This document shows positions 1 through 7,795 of a stretch of DNA of 35,742 nt, piece after piece (position 1 is the stretch's first letter; every line of letters begins with the position of its first letter). The position numbers and the translations under genes are program-made. This DNA comes from Euryarchaeota archaeon UBA121 (lineage in GTDB: Archaea > Thermoplasmatota > Poseidoniia > Poseidoniales > Thalassarchaeaceae), in assembly GCA_002499865.1 (NCBI GenBank), contig DANL01000070.1, positions 1-35,742 on the forward strand, read 5' to 3'. The notes under the pieces are model-generated. The model ran no database searches. It was not told where the DNA came from and saw nothing but the letters and a program-made list of their open reading frames with translations.

Positions 1-182
1 AATACGTTACTCAAGTTTTTGGCATGCGTCATATTCTTCACATTAGCATTAAACGCACCTTCTTCCTTCTTCAGTAAACCAGACGAGTCAGAAGAAGAGT
101 GACCTCGTCCTCAAGAGAGCCCAGTCGAAGGCATAAACATCCTGCCCATGAGAAAATTTGGCCTATTCACAGGAAAAAGAGA

Positions 183-1379
183 TTACCCAAGAGAATTGAG
201 GAATTCATCTCCTAAATCTTCCGGGAACTCCCCTCCAAAATTCTTATCCACTTGATTCAGCGTTTCATGAATTACCTCTTCAGGCACCATAAACCATTCA
301 TTCTCTCGCTTTTCACATAGGTGATGAGCTTGCGTAATTTTATGCATAAAAGCCTCAGCATCCTCCCTGCCTTCTACTCGACGGGACACTCCAAGGAGTC
401 GGTAACTTCGATACGGATCTCCCGTCTGGTATGATTTCAGCCTAGCTACCCAGTCTACGGACATTCCAATTTTCACCCAATTTGGCCATACTGGATTAAC
501 AATAGCGTAAACAAACCCCGAGCCGTCATCCTCCTCCAAGTTTTCGATTAAAGCCCTCTCAACAATATCCTCTTTTTCGATCTGGATCAAAGGTTTTCCA
601 TCCCATTCTCCAAGTGCTCGAACAAACTCTTTCAATTCAATCTCTTTCTCATAATTTCTAATCAAATGGCTTTGTTTGCCCTTATTTTTTGCAAATCCGG
701 TCCACTCATGGCATCCCAGAATGTAGGTGGGCCAAGGCGGAAGCGGAGTACCTTGAATTTCCACATCCCCCTGGTGGAGTTCATGGATCATATTGTCAAC
801 CTCTTCGTCAAACTCAACTCTACTCCTGCTAAGCATATCAAAGTCCTTTAGTACGTGGTAAATGACATACGCCTCCTGCTTAGAAATTTCATCATACCTA
901 CTCAGAAATCTCAGAGTTTCGATAATCATTAATTGCGATCTCGCTCTTTGAATTAGTTTTTCGTCATCACTTGAAAAAATAGTTCCGAGACATCTCTCAT
1001 TTAGATCAAGATACGCATTCCGAACCAATTCTATTACTCGATCCTTCTGAGATTCCCCTAATGCAAGATACATCTCCCAGCCCGACGAAGTAAGATATTT
1101 GTCTAACTCGAAAACAGGGATGTGCTTTTCGCTCCTACCTCTGTCTCCTGCAGTTGACCATCCAAAGGTCGAAAGACTTACTCTCATGGTCTTACCATGT
1201 GTGTCCTTTCCTAGTGCGTTTTGCTCAATTTCCCTTTGATTGAGCGGCCCCCTTATTTGATTTTCAATCAACCAGTCTCCTAAATTTAGGAAATCTTCTG
1301 CGTATGTAGTTGGTCCAGCCTTTGTAAATGAAACTCCCAGAGAGCCAGACGGAAGGCTGGAAGCACTAATGACTCGCAT
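183..1379 (-). CDS. GIY-YIG (T5orf172/MUG113-like) domain protein, putative restriction endonuclease
   Basis: This 398-residue protein has two parts. Residues about 288-375 form a GIY-YIG nuclease fold of the T5orf172/MUG113 type: VYAI at 290-293 and KIGM at 303-306 stand for the GIY and YIG strands, R313 fits the conserved catalytic arginine, and E361 in NEWF fits the metal-binding glutamate. Residues 1-287 match no domain I recognise; a central helical stretch and a WPTYILGCHEW segment near 216-226 stand out, and this part may hold the DNA-recognition function. It is the last gene of an operon, starting 14 bases after the stop of a cytosine methyltransferase. Known GIY-YIG restriction enzymes such as Eco29kI and Cfr42I also pair with C5 methyltransferases, so a restriction role is a reasonable inference. 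T5orf172 domains also occur in other mobile or phage proteins, so cleavage is unproven. Confidence 0.72.
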   Translation of the reverse strand: MRVISASSLPSGSLGVSFTKAGPTTYAEDFLNLGDWLIENQIRGPLNQREIEQNALGKDTHGKTMRVSLSTFGWSTAGDRGRSEKHIPVFELDKYLTSSGWEMYLALGESQKDRVIELVRNAYLDLNERCLGTIFSSDDEKLIQRARSQLMIIETLRFLSRYDEISKQEAYVIYHVLKDFDMLSRSRVEFDEEVDNMIHELHQGDVEIQGTPLPPWPTYILGCHEWTGFAKNKGKQSHLIRNYEKEIELKEFVRALGEWDGKPLIQIEKEDIVERALIENLEEDDGSGFVYAIVNPVWPNWVKIGMSVDWVARLKSYQTGDPYRSYRLLGVSRRVEGREDAEAFMHKITQAHHLCEKRENEWFMVPEEVIHETLNQVDKNFGGEFPEDLGDEFLNSLG

Positions 1380-1393
1380 CAGCAGTAGATTCC

Positions 1394-2437
1394 TTAGTGA
1401 TACTTTTTCAATCTTCGTGCGACGTATTCGGCAAGAAGCGGAGGGACCGCGTTACCGATCTGCTTGTACTGGCTCGTCTTGGATCCCAGAGGCACCCAAT
1501 CGTCCTTGAAGGACTGCAGTCGTGCGTTCTCCCTTACGGTTGGGATGCGATTCTGGTCGTAATGGAAGAAGTTCCTGTGGCCGGTATCGACGGTGATGGA
1601 TACCCCCTCGCTGGCCATTCGCTGGAAGGCCTTGTTGTACTTCCTAACCTCCCAATACTCTCGTGGCAAGTCACGGATCTTACCTCCATCCGGGATCATG
1701 GCGATGATAGACTTAGTCTGCTCGGTGTGCATGGTGATGAGATGTTGAGTGATGCTCTCAGCCGAGCCTCGGATATACCTCTGGTAATCGGTGGCCGGAG
1801 GCCCGGGATAGTCGAACTCGTGAACCCCCTCATGCTCTACATCGAGCCGTGGAAGGTCGGACAGTGCCTCATGCGTGGTGACACCAGGGATATCCGAACC
1901 ACTCGGAAACTCGAATTCGCCCTCGAGGACACCGACGAAGAAGACTCTCTTCCTATGCTGAGGAATGCCGAAATCTCTGGCATTAAGAAGTGAATGGCTG
2001 ACACTGTAGCCCAATTCACTGAACCGTTTCACGACATCATCACGAAAGGCCCCCCCTGCGAGTGTTAACATGCCCTGTACGTTTTCTATAACGAAGAACT
2101 GGGGACGGATTCTTTTGACGACACGGAAGTATTCCATGTACAGGTGATTTCGCTCGTCCTCAACGTCCCTCGTACCGACCGTGCTGAATCCTTGGCAGGG
2201 TGGCCCCCCAATTACACCGGCAATGGGGCCGCTCGACAGGAGTGAGTCAATGCGGGCGTCATCGAGGTTCCTGATGTCCGACACCTCCCCTACAGGAGAG
2301 GGGTGATTGTGATTGTAGGTTTCAATCGCGTCCGACCAAGTGTCTACTGCCAATAGGACTTCAAATCCTGCTTCTTCAAATCCCAGGCTCATGCCACCAC
2401 AACCACAAAACAGGTCGAGAATTTTTGGTTTAGTCAT
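1394..2437 (-). CDS. DNA (cytosine-5-)-methyltransferase (first of three)
   Basis: A complete 347-residue C5 cytosine methyltransferase. Motif I is LDLFCGCGGMSLGF (7-20). Motif IV has the catalytic Cys81 in GGPPCQGFS. Motif VI is ENV (118-120) and motif VIII is QHRKR (160-164). Motif IX is RENARLQSF and motif X is QIGNAVPP (326-333). The target-recognition region lies between VIII and IX, about residues 175-285. The gene overlaps the upstream methyltransferase by 4 bases (ATGA) and is followed 14 bases on by the GIY-YIG gene, so it is surely co-transcribed. It aligns along its whole length with its upstream neighbour, including the recognition region (shared Y..Y.R, VR, DTG and FH motifs), so the two are paralogues. 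Its base composition is visibly more GC-rich than the other three operon genes, which suggests separate acquisition. The target sequence cannot be read from the sequence. Confidence 0.95.
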   Translation of the reverse strand: MTKPKILDLFCGCGGMSLGFEEAGFEVLLAVDTWSDAIETYNHNHPSPVGEVSDIRNLDDARIDSLLSSGPIAGVIGGPPCQGFSTVGTRDVEDERNHLYMEYFRVVKRIRPQFFVIENVQGMLTLAGGAFRDDVVKRFSELGYSVSHSLLNARDFGIPQHRKRVFFVGVLEGEFEFPSGSDIPGVTTHEALSDLPRLDVEHEGVHEFDYPGPPATDYQRYIRGSAESITQHLITMHTEQTKSIIAMIPDGGKIRDLPREYWEVRKYNKAFQRMASEGVSITVDTGHRNFFHYDQNRIPTVRENARLQSFKDDWVPLGSKTSQYKQIGNAVPPLLAEYVARRLKKYH

Positions 2438-3495
2438 TGGAAGGCCCCGTATATTGCATCTGCTAGGGACTTTGCCATCAGGGGAGGGACCGCATTACCA
2501 ACCTGGATGTACTGGGGAGTACGGGTACCGACAAAATGGAAGCTATCGGGGAATGACTGGATTCTTGCCGCCTCCCTCGGAGAGGGTAGCCGATCAAATT
2601 TAGGGTGGAAATAATTACTGTGAGTATTGCCAGTATCTATCGTGCAAGATTGCTTCCCTTCGTGCAAACGTCGATACGCAGACGAGTGCCTATTATTCCG
2701 CACCCTTGGCCAAAGATGTTCTGGTACAGATCGCCAATTGCTACCTTGGGGAACGTGCGAGATCCTCTCTTGGACCTCAAGAGCGGGGTATCGAATCTCA
2801 TGATTCGTGACTTTATTGTTTCTAGCCCTGAGATATCTCTGATATTTTGTTGATGGTTTGACTTTCAACAAATGTGTGTCTTGATTTTCATTCGTCTCAA
2901 GCGAATACAATTCTGACAAGGCTTCCCCTACAGTCGGAGGGTTTTGGATTTTCACAATCGAGCTGAAATCGAACTCTAAATCTTCAGTAATCACGAAAAA
3001 GTTTCGCTTCCGGTTCTGTGGCACATTGAAATCTGAAGAGTTGAGTATTTGGTGACTAACAAAGTAACCTCGATCTTGAAAAATTTCATAGATCCTGTCC
3101 TTGGCATATCCTCCGTCCCGAGTGATTATTTGCTGCACATTCTCTATGACGACGACTTTGGGCTTTATTTGGTCCACGAACTCGACGAATGCGAAAAAGA
3201 GACGGTTTCGTTGCTCGTCGGTTTCGTGCGTCCATCTGTTTGCAGCAGAGAAGCCTTGGCAGGGGGGCCCGCCAATTATAGCTTCAACATCATGAATGCC
3301 CGGCATCAGTTTCGAGATTTCAGAAAAATCTACCTTTTCCAAATCCTGCTTCAATGCGATGCTTCCCGGGAAATTGAGCTGGAATGTCTTTACTGCGTCC
3401 GGGTTGTTATCGATACCGCCATAGATTTCAAACCCTGCTTGCTCAAAGCCAAGACTAAGTCCTCCGCATCCTGAGAACAAATCTAGTACCTTCAT
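2434..3495 (-). CDS. DNA (cytosine-5-)-methyltransferase (second of three)
   Basis: A complete 353-residue C5 cytosine methyltransferase. Motif I is LDLFSGCGGLSLGF, the catalytic cysteine is Cys79 in GGPPCQGFS, and ENV, QNRKR, REAARIQSF and QVGNAVPP follow in canonical order. The variable region between motifs VIII and IX resembles that of the downstream methyltransferase, so the pair may recognise related sequences or the two strands of one asymmetric site (inference). The start codon lies one base after the stop of the upstream methyltransferase, with a purine-rich GAGGGA about 8 bases before it serving as ribosome-binding site. Its stop overlaps the next start as ATGA. The coding sequence is clearly AT-richer than the downstream paralogue. 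Confidence 0.95.
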   Translation of the reverse strand: MKVLDLFSGCGGLSLGFEQAGFEIYGGIDNNPDAVKTFQLNFPGSIALKQDLEKVDFSEISKLMPGIHDVEAIIGGPPCQGFSAANRWTHETDEQRNRLFFAFVEFVDQIKPKVVVIENVQQIITRDGGYAKDRIYEIFQDRGYFVSHQILNSSDFNVPQNRKRNFFVITEDLEFDFSSIVKIQNPPTVGEALSELYSLETNENQDTHLLKVKPSTKYQRYLRARNNKVTNHEIRYPALEVQERISHVPQGSNWRSVPEHLWPRVRNNRHSSAYRRLHEGKQSCTIDTGNTHSNYFHPKFDRLPSPREAARIQSFPDSFHFVGTRTPQYIQVGNAVPPLMAKSLADAIYGAFQ

Positions 3496-3496
3496 T

Positions 3497-4504
3497 CTAA
3501 TCCCTCTTCGTAAATCCTGTAATTGTTATTACTCCCTTCGAGGGAACGGGGTGCTCAAGATTGATGGCAGAAATAATTGAGTTGGCAATTCTTCTAATCA
3601 CGGGCACAACTACTGAATTTCCGGCTTGTTTGTATAAATGAGAGTTTGCAACATTCTCAGGAAGTACGAATGCCCTATCGAATCCTTGTATCATAAAGCA
3701 CTCTTTTGGAGTTAATTTCCTGAACCCATGATGTGTTTTAATCAAAGGAACGTTGTGACCGCCCGTTCCCATGTTCGCCGTCAATGTTGGGCATAGATTA
3801 CTCTTGTTTTCACGAACATACTTCCTTCTCCACTGATAGACTGTTTCATTTGAGGTCATGTCCCTCTTGAGCTCATCGTACATGTAAGCATCTTCTCCAT
3901 AGTAGTATCGATCATCCACCCTTCCCTCAAAATCGAAGATATCTCCGATGGTAGTCTCAAGCTGAATCACATCAGGAAATTTGAAACAATCCGACATGCC
4001 CTCGTCTAAGAAACCGACAACGTAGATCCTCTCTCTATTCTGGGGGATGTTTCCATACTCACACGCATTCATTACCTTGTAGTGTATTTTGTACCCTAGA
4101 CTCTGCATCGAGCTACGGATTATGCTGAATGTCCTTCCTTTGTCATGGCCAACCAGATTTTTCACATTCTCTAAGAATACGATGGAGGGACGCTTGTCTT
4201 TCATGATCCTCTCTAACTCGAAATACAAGTTTCCCCTTCCCTTTTCATCATCGAATCCCTGCCTGTATCCAGCAACTGAAAATGCCTGACAAGGAAAGCC
4301 GGCTAACATCACATCGAAATCGGGTATTTCACTGGATTGAACATCCCTGATGTCCCTGGTGTCCAAACGGATTTCGTGATTTTGCTTGAAGGTAAGAGAG
4401 GCTTTTTCGCAGATTTCGTTCGCGTAGACTACGTCAAATCCCGCTTGCTCGAAGCCAAGGTCGATCCCTCCGACCCCTGCAAAAAATGAGGCACATCTGA
4501 ACAT
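3497..4504 (-). CDS. DNA (cytosine-5-)-methyltransferase (third; first gene of the operon)
   Basis: A 335-residue C5 cytosine methyltransferase of a different subgroup from the next two genes. Motif I is FFAGVGGIDLGFEQAGF, the catalytic cysteine is Cys72 in GFPCQAFS, motif VI is ENV (112-114) and motif VIII is QNRERI (155-160). The recognition region carries YQWRRKYVREN and the TLTANMGTGGHNVPLI segment. Motif IX is RKLTPKECFMIQGF and motif X is QAGNSVVVPV. It leads the operon and has its own AT-rich promoter candidate about 35 bases upstream, in the 58-base gap after the hydrolase gene. Because its recognition region is unrelated to those of the two following paralogues, it probably modifies a different sequence or sequence context. 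Whether it protects against the same nuclease is unknown. Confidence 0.95.
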   Translation of the reverse strand: MFRCASFFAGVGGIDLGFEQAGFDVVYANEICEKASLTFKQNHEIRLDTRDIRDVQSSEIPDFDVMLAGFPCQAFSVAGYRQGFDDEKGRGNLYFELERIMKDKRPSIVFLENVKNLVGHDKGRTFSIIRSSMQSLGYKIHYKVMNACEYGNIPQNRERIYVVGFLDEGMSDCFKFPDVIQLETTIGDIFDFEGRVDDRYYYGEDAYMYDELKRDMTSNETVYQWRRKYVRENKSNLCPTLTANMGTGGHNVPLIKTHHGFRKLTPKECFMIQGFDRAFVLPENVANSHLYKQAGNSVVVPVIRRIANSIISAINLEHPVPSKGVITITGFTKRD

Positions 4505-4536
4505 TATCCATCATACAAATTTGTCCGATGTTCTTA

Positions 4537-4545
4537 GTATTTATG
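4537..4545 (-). promoter_or_regulatory. TATA-box-like element of the methyltransferase/nuclease operon
   Basis: On the minus strand this reads GTATTTATG on one strand and CATAAATAC on the other, lying about 37 bases before the first methyltransferase ATG at 4504 in a short AT-rich gap. Archaeal TATA boxes sit about 25 bases before the transcript start, which would leave a leader of about 10 bases. This is a single-sequence call. Confidence 0.4.
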
Positions 4546-4562
4546 CGCCCCATATTTGTAGT

Positions 4563-6491
4563 TCAATCCGCCGGTGAAGTCTGATTCAACCACTCTTCGC
4601 AAACCTCATGAGTACAAGTCGGGGGATTGAAAAGAAGCTTGGAATCCCTGTCTATAATGTCCAATATTAGGTTAGAACCAGCTCCCTCCTGTACTGTTAC
4701 AATAGAGCTGGTTGAGGCAGGAAGGTAGTCTTCTCCCGTACTGGCAAGAGAGAGTCTGATGGTGTGTCCTGCCTCTATTTGAACATCCATGGCGAAGAAC
4801 TCCATCTTAGCATTGATTGTCTCTATAATGGGTATCCAGGTCTGCTCATCAGATCCTCCCTCATGATATCTCAAATCCATAATGGCATGCCCAATGTGAA
4901 TACAGTCTCCCGCCTCTGAGCAATCTTCCAGAAGGGCGTATATTTGTCCTCCCAAGGTAGACGTGGATACATCAATATGAAGTCTAGGAAGGCCAGAAAT
5001 CCATATATCCTCATCAAGCGCTGAACTCTCATAAACAGGCCCAAAATTACCGTTAGGGAGAATATTAGTAGTCCCTCCAGCAATATTGGATAGAGCACCT
5101 CCGAGGTCAAGAGACATTGCATCCATCCCCTCCGGAGGGTACCTGTCCTCTATTCTCCACTGACCTTGGTTTGACTGGATCTCCACGAATAATCCAGGTT
5201 GTTCACCTATGCCCTTTAGATACCAGTCAAACCACTCTAGGAGGTCCTGCATCCAATCAAACCGAACCATCTCAGGGTATGCCTCTCTTCCTCTGCCATC
5301 TCCGGAGCGATCAAAGTGATAGTCAGGCCTGTCGGGGTAATCGTGGTCCCATTGTCCGAATAGTCCCTTGGATTCTATACCGGCATCCTTCAGTTGATTA
5401 ATCACTGGTATTGCCATGTGCGGGTCAACGTTCCAGTCATGCATCCCCTGAATCAGATATACCGATCCCTGATAGTTCTGAAGCACCCTATCTAGGAAGT
5501 ACCTCTCTTCCCAGTAGGTGCCAGCAAACTCGCTTCCCCACATGTAAGCCGAGATGCCCGTTCCCGGACCGATGATGTAGTCAGGACACATGTTTCCTAT
5601 GTCCTCATCATCGCCATCGATACCATAAGAGCCGTAGACACCGTTGTGCATAATCGCCGCTCTAGCTTCGCTACTGCCATTTTTCCACATTAGCTCCATT
5701 ACCCCTATTAGGCCAGAAATGGGGACTATTGTAGCTAGATGCTCATTTCCAAATGTCGCTGCCTGCCAAGGCGTGGAGCCATCGTAGGACTTTCCTATCA
5801 TCGCGACTTTTCCGTTACTCCAATCCTGCGTGCCCAACCATGTCACAGCCGCATCCACGCCTAATTGCTCAGCATTTCCCATTAGGTCCATACAGTGATT
5901 AGAACGACCAGTACCCATAACGGAGACCTGTGCGAATCCATAGCCGTGAGGTAGGAGTTGATCAATTATCATCTGGCCTAGCCAAGTTCCGGGAACTTCA
6001 ATAGACGGGGTCTCGACACTTACTTCGTCAAAATAGGGACCGAATTCCGCTATGATTGGAACTGAAACTCCCTCAGGGACATCTGGTAGCCAAACCGCCA
6101 AGCTCACCAACCCATTGGGTGCCGACCCCCCTTCGCTAAGGGGCAGTTGAAACTCCACAAAATGATGTGTAGAGTTCCATTCATTTTCTGTTTCCAATAT
6201 GTCATATTGCCCAAATTCCATCACATAACCATTCGAGTAGCCGGTCAGGTAAGGCCACTCTGACCTTTCCCAAACAGGAACTCTCTCATAAATGCCCAAT
6301 TCCTTTTTGATATCATCAACAACATCGTCAATGATCCACCCTTGCAGGGAGACCATGACCATTAGCGCCACCAATCCAGTTGCTGACAGCCATATTTTCC
6401 ATTTCGAGGGAGCTACCGACTTGATGCCAGTTTTCTCAATCGGGGTGTAAAGGGTGTTGCCCTCCTCATCAATTATGACTCCCTCGATCAT
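4563..6491 (-). CDS. Membrane-anchored CocE/NonD-type (X-Pro dipeptidyl-peptidase S15-like) hydrolase
   Basis: A 642-residue alpha/beta hydrolase. A short cytoplasmic N-terminus is followed by one transmembrane segment (about 32-53), so the catalytic part should face outward. The nucleophile is Ser235 in GKSYDG, the acid is probably Asp352 in GMHDWNVDP, and the histidine is His383 in GQWDHDYP: the arrangement of the CocE/PepX (peptidase S15) family. From about residue 440 a beta-rich region matches the C-terminal jelly-roll domain of this family. Members cleave acyl esters, X-Pro dipeptides or beta-lactam amides, and sequence alone does not decide the substrate. For a planktonic heterotroph, a surface peptidase or esterase is plausible. 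It lies 64 bases after the Rieske gene on the same strand and could be the tail of that transcript. Confidence 0.85.
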   Translation of the reverse strand: MIEGVIIDEEGNTLYTPIEKTGIKSVAPSKWKIWLSATGLVALMVMVSLQGWIIDDVVDDIKKELGIYERVPVWERSEWPYLTGYSNGYVMEFGQYDILETENEWNSTHHFVEFQLPLSEGGSAPNGLVSLAVWLPDVPEGVSVPIIAEFGPYFDEVSVETPSIEVPGTWLGQMIIDQLLPHGYGFAQVSVMGTGRSNHCMDLMGNAEQLGVDAAVTWLGTQDWSNGKVAMIGKSYDGSTPWQAATFGNEHLATIVPISGLIGVMELMWKNGSSEARAAIMHNGVYGSYGIDGDDEDIGNMCPDYIIGPGTGISAYMWGSEFAGTYWEERYFLDRVLQNYQGSVYLIQGMHDWNVDPHMAIPVINQLKDAGIESKGLFGQWDHDYPDRPDYHFDRSGDGRGREAYPEMVRFDWMQDLLEWFDWYLKGIGEQPGLFVEIQSNQGQWRIEDRYPPEGMDAMSLDLGGALSNIAGGTTNILPNGNFGPVYESSALDEDIWISGLPRLHIDVSTSTLGGQIYALLEDCSEAGDCIHIGHAIMDLRYHEGGSDEQTWIPIIETINAKMEFFAMDVQIEAGHTIRLSLASTGEDYLPASTSSIVTVQEGAGSNLILDIIDRDSKLLFNPPTCTHEVCEEWLNQTSPAD

Positions 6492-6555
6492 GTCAACACC
6501 CTTCCCAATTTGTGAACACTATTCAGGATTACTAGTTCAGGACAGATTTGAGGGA

Positions 6556-6912
6556 TCAGATCAGCACCTGAACAAAACCATCTTCTAAGCGTGTCTCGAA
6601 AATTCCGAGGTCCTTCTTGGAGACCATGGATCCTACAAGCCTCCCATAAGGCGGAAAGAGTGGAAATGGTGCCCATTCGACCAGACTCCCATCCGATATG
6701 CAGTGAGTAGTTTGGTGAAGAGGGCATGTGACACATCCATTCTCAACATTCCCTCCCCATGACAAGGGCCATTTCATGTGTTTACAAAGCCCCTCTGTGG
6801 CATGGAAATAGCCTTCAATTTTTACAATCATGAGTATTTTTGACCCAACAGTGACCATCTTGCTCTTTCCTTCTCTGATCTTATTGGCCCTTATCGCGTT
6901 CTGCCATTTCAT
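6556..6912 (-). CDS. Rieske-type [2Fe-2S] ferredoxin-like protein
   Basis: A 118-residue, single-domain soluble Rieske protein. The iron-sulfur ligands are visible as C43-K-H45 and C63-P-L-H66, the CxH...CxxH pattern of Rieske ferredoxins. The N-terminus (MKWQNAIRANKI...) has the usual short beta-strand lead-in, and there is no signal peptide or membrane anchor, so it is a cytoplasmic electron carrier and not the subunit of a bc1 complex. It starts only 2 bases after the stop of the SDR oxidoreductase, so the two are co-transcribed and may be partners in one redox reaction (inference). No oxygenase large subunit is present in the window. Confidence 0.85.
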   Translation of the reverse strand: MKWQNAIRANKIREGKSKMVTVGSKILMIVKIEGYFHATEGLCKHMKWPLSWGGNVENGCVTCPLHQTTHCISDGSLVEWAPFPLFPPYGRLVGSMVSKKDLGIFETRLEDGFVQVLI

Positions 6913-6914
6913 TA

Positions 6915-7643
6915 CTATCCCCTAACTTGAGACATCCCGCCATCTAGGTGCAAAATTTGTCCAGTGATATTATCTGGGGCGTTAGTCAATAACCACAAAA
7001 TGGCATCAGATACCTCCTCAGGTAGGTTGATTCTGTTCAGTGGAATTTTACTCACTGCCGCTTCCTTAGAGGTTTCAGATTTTGTTATCGGTCGTGCCAT
7101 TCTTGTGTCTGTGAGGCCCGGGGCCACTACATTCACCCGTATTCCTCTCTTGCTGTATGTGGCAGCAGCAGATCTGGCCATTGACTCAATTCCCCCCTTC
7201 GCGGCTGAGATGGCCTCATGATTGACTAGTCCGACACTAGCTGCAACGCTCGAGGTGAACACTATTCTGCCACCACCGTTGCGTAACATGTACTTACATG
7301 CCTTGGAGAGGACCACGAATGCAGATGTTAGGTTGGTATTGATGACCTCATTAAATGCCTCCGAGCTTAATGCATGAGGGGGCCTGATCAGTAGTGAACC
7401 AACCAAGTGTGCGACACCGTCAATTTTACCGTCCCCTATGCTAGAAAAGCTAGTCACTACTTCTGAAACGAAGAGCTCGTCTGTAGCGTCTCCGATGAAT
7501 ACTCTAGCCCCCAAGCCCTTGATTTGATCCATTCTAGAAGAATCCCTTCCAATCACTGTCACCGAGTTTCCGTCTTCCATTAGCCTCTTGCAAAGTATGA
7601 GGCCAATATCGCTACTCCCGCCCACTACGAGATATGAACCCAA
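6915..7643 (-). CDS. Short-chain dehydrogenase/reductase family protein lacking the catalytic Tyr
   Basis: A Rossmann-fold SDR of 242 residues when started at TTG 7643. That start has an AGAGGGG ribosome-binding site (7652-7658) at ideal spacing and gives the normal family length; a longer reading from GTG 7751 would add 36 atypical residues. The nucleotide-binding glycines are in VVGGSSDIG (6-14), the helix-4 Asn region is INTNLTSA, Ser132 fits the active-site serine, and Lys149 is kept. At the position of the catalytic tyrosine (13 after Ser132, 4 before Lys149) the residue is Ile145. The C-terminus has the usual RVNVVAPG and LDGG motifs. It may be a subfamily with altered chemistry or a binding protein. 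It forms a tight pair with the downstream Rieske gene. Confidence 0.85.
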   Translation of the reverse strand: MGSYLVVGGSSDIGLILCKRLMEDGNSVTVIGRDSSRMDQIKGLGARVFIGDATDELFVSEVVTSFSSIGDGKIDGVAHLVGSLLIRPPHALSSEAFNEVINTNLTSAFVVLSKACKYMLRNGGGRIVFTSSVAASVGLVNHEAISAAKGGIESMARSAAATYSKRGIRVNVVAPGLTDTRMARPITKSETSKEAAVSKIPLNRINLPEEVSDAILWLLTNAPDNITGQILHLDGGMSQVRG

Positions 7644-7651
7644 AAAATCCG

Positions 7652-7658
7652 CCCCTCT
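7652..7658 (-). promoter_or_regulatory. Ribosome-binding site deciding the SDR start
   Basis: AGAGGGG on the minus strand, 8 bases before TTG 7643. It supports starting the SDR at residue MGSYLVVGG and not at the upstream GTG. Confidence 0.55.
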
Positions 7659-7662
7659 AAAA

Positions 7663-7755
7663 TCACGCTTCTGTACGGATAATTGGGAAATCCCAAGACT
7701 CAAGCTGCTTCTCCAGTCGCTCCCAGAGGCTATCTGCCCGCGTTGATACACTCAT
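7663..7755 (-). CDS. Possible 30-residue leaderless small protein upstream of the SDR gene
   Basis: An ATG at 7755 opens 30 codons ending in TGA at 7663. The peptide is protein-like: it begins MSVSTRADSLWERLEKQL, has two Trp residues, an amphipathic helical pattern and a charged C-terminal end. The ATG is 26 bases downstream of the centre of a strong TATATA box (7779-7784), the distance expected if transcription begins at the ATG itself. The stop codon precedes the ribosome-binding site of the SDR gene by 4 bases. It could be a real small protein or a leader peptide coupling translation to the SDR gene. I do not recognise a family. Confidence 0.4.
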   Translation of the reverse strand: MSVSTRADSLWERLEKQLESWDFPIIRTEA

Positions 7756-7778
7756 GGGGGTACATCCATAGGTGAGCA

Positions 7779-7784
7779 TATATA
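7779..7784 (-). promoter_or_regulatory. TATA box for the small ORF/SDR/Rieske operon
   Basis: TATATA in the 40-base gap between the TFB stop (7796) and ATG 7755. Its centre is 26 bases from that ATG, the spacing typical for leaderless archaeal transcripts. Confidence 0.55.
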
Positions 7785-7795
7785 GAATCGTTTTT

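Noticed and set aside
1..182. Region downstream of the GIY-YIG gene, with a 35-codon plus-strand frame from ATG 148 to 255 and an AT-rich spot near 46-56.
   Set aside because: The frame runs into the nuclease gene in antisense, has no family resemblance and no good promoter spacing. I see no supported feature in this stretch.
1397..1993. 198-codon plus-strand frame opposite the first methyltransferase.
   Set aside because: It is antisense to a gene with every C5 methyltransferase motif; long antisense frames are expected in this GC-richer gene.
6488..6736. 82-codon minus-strand frame overlapping the Rieske gene.
   Set aside because: The overlapping frame with CxH/CxxH ligands is the real gene; this one has no recognisable content.
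6915..7751. Longer SDR reading from GTG 7751.
   Set aside because: It adds 36 residues unlike the family; a ribosome-binding site at 7652-7658 and normal protein length support TTG 7643.
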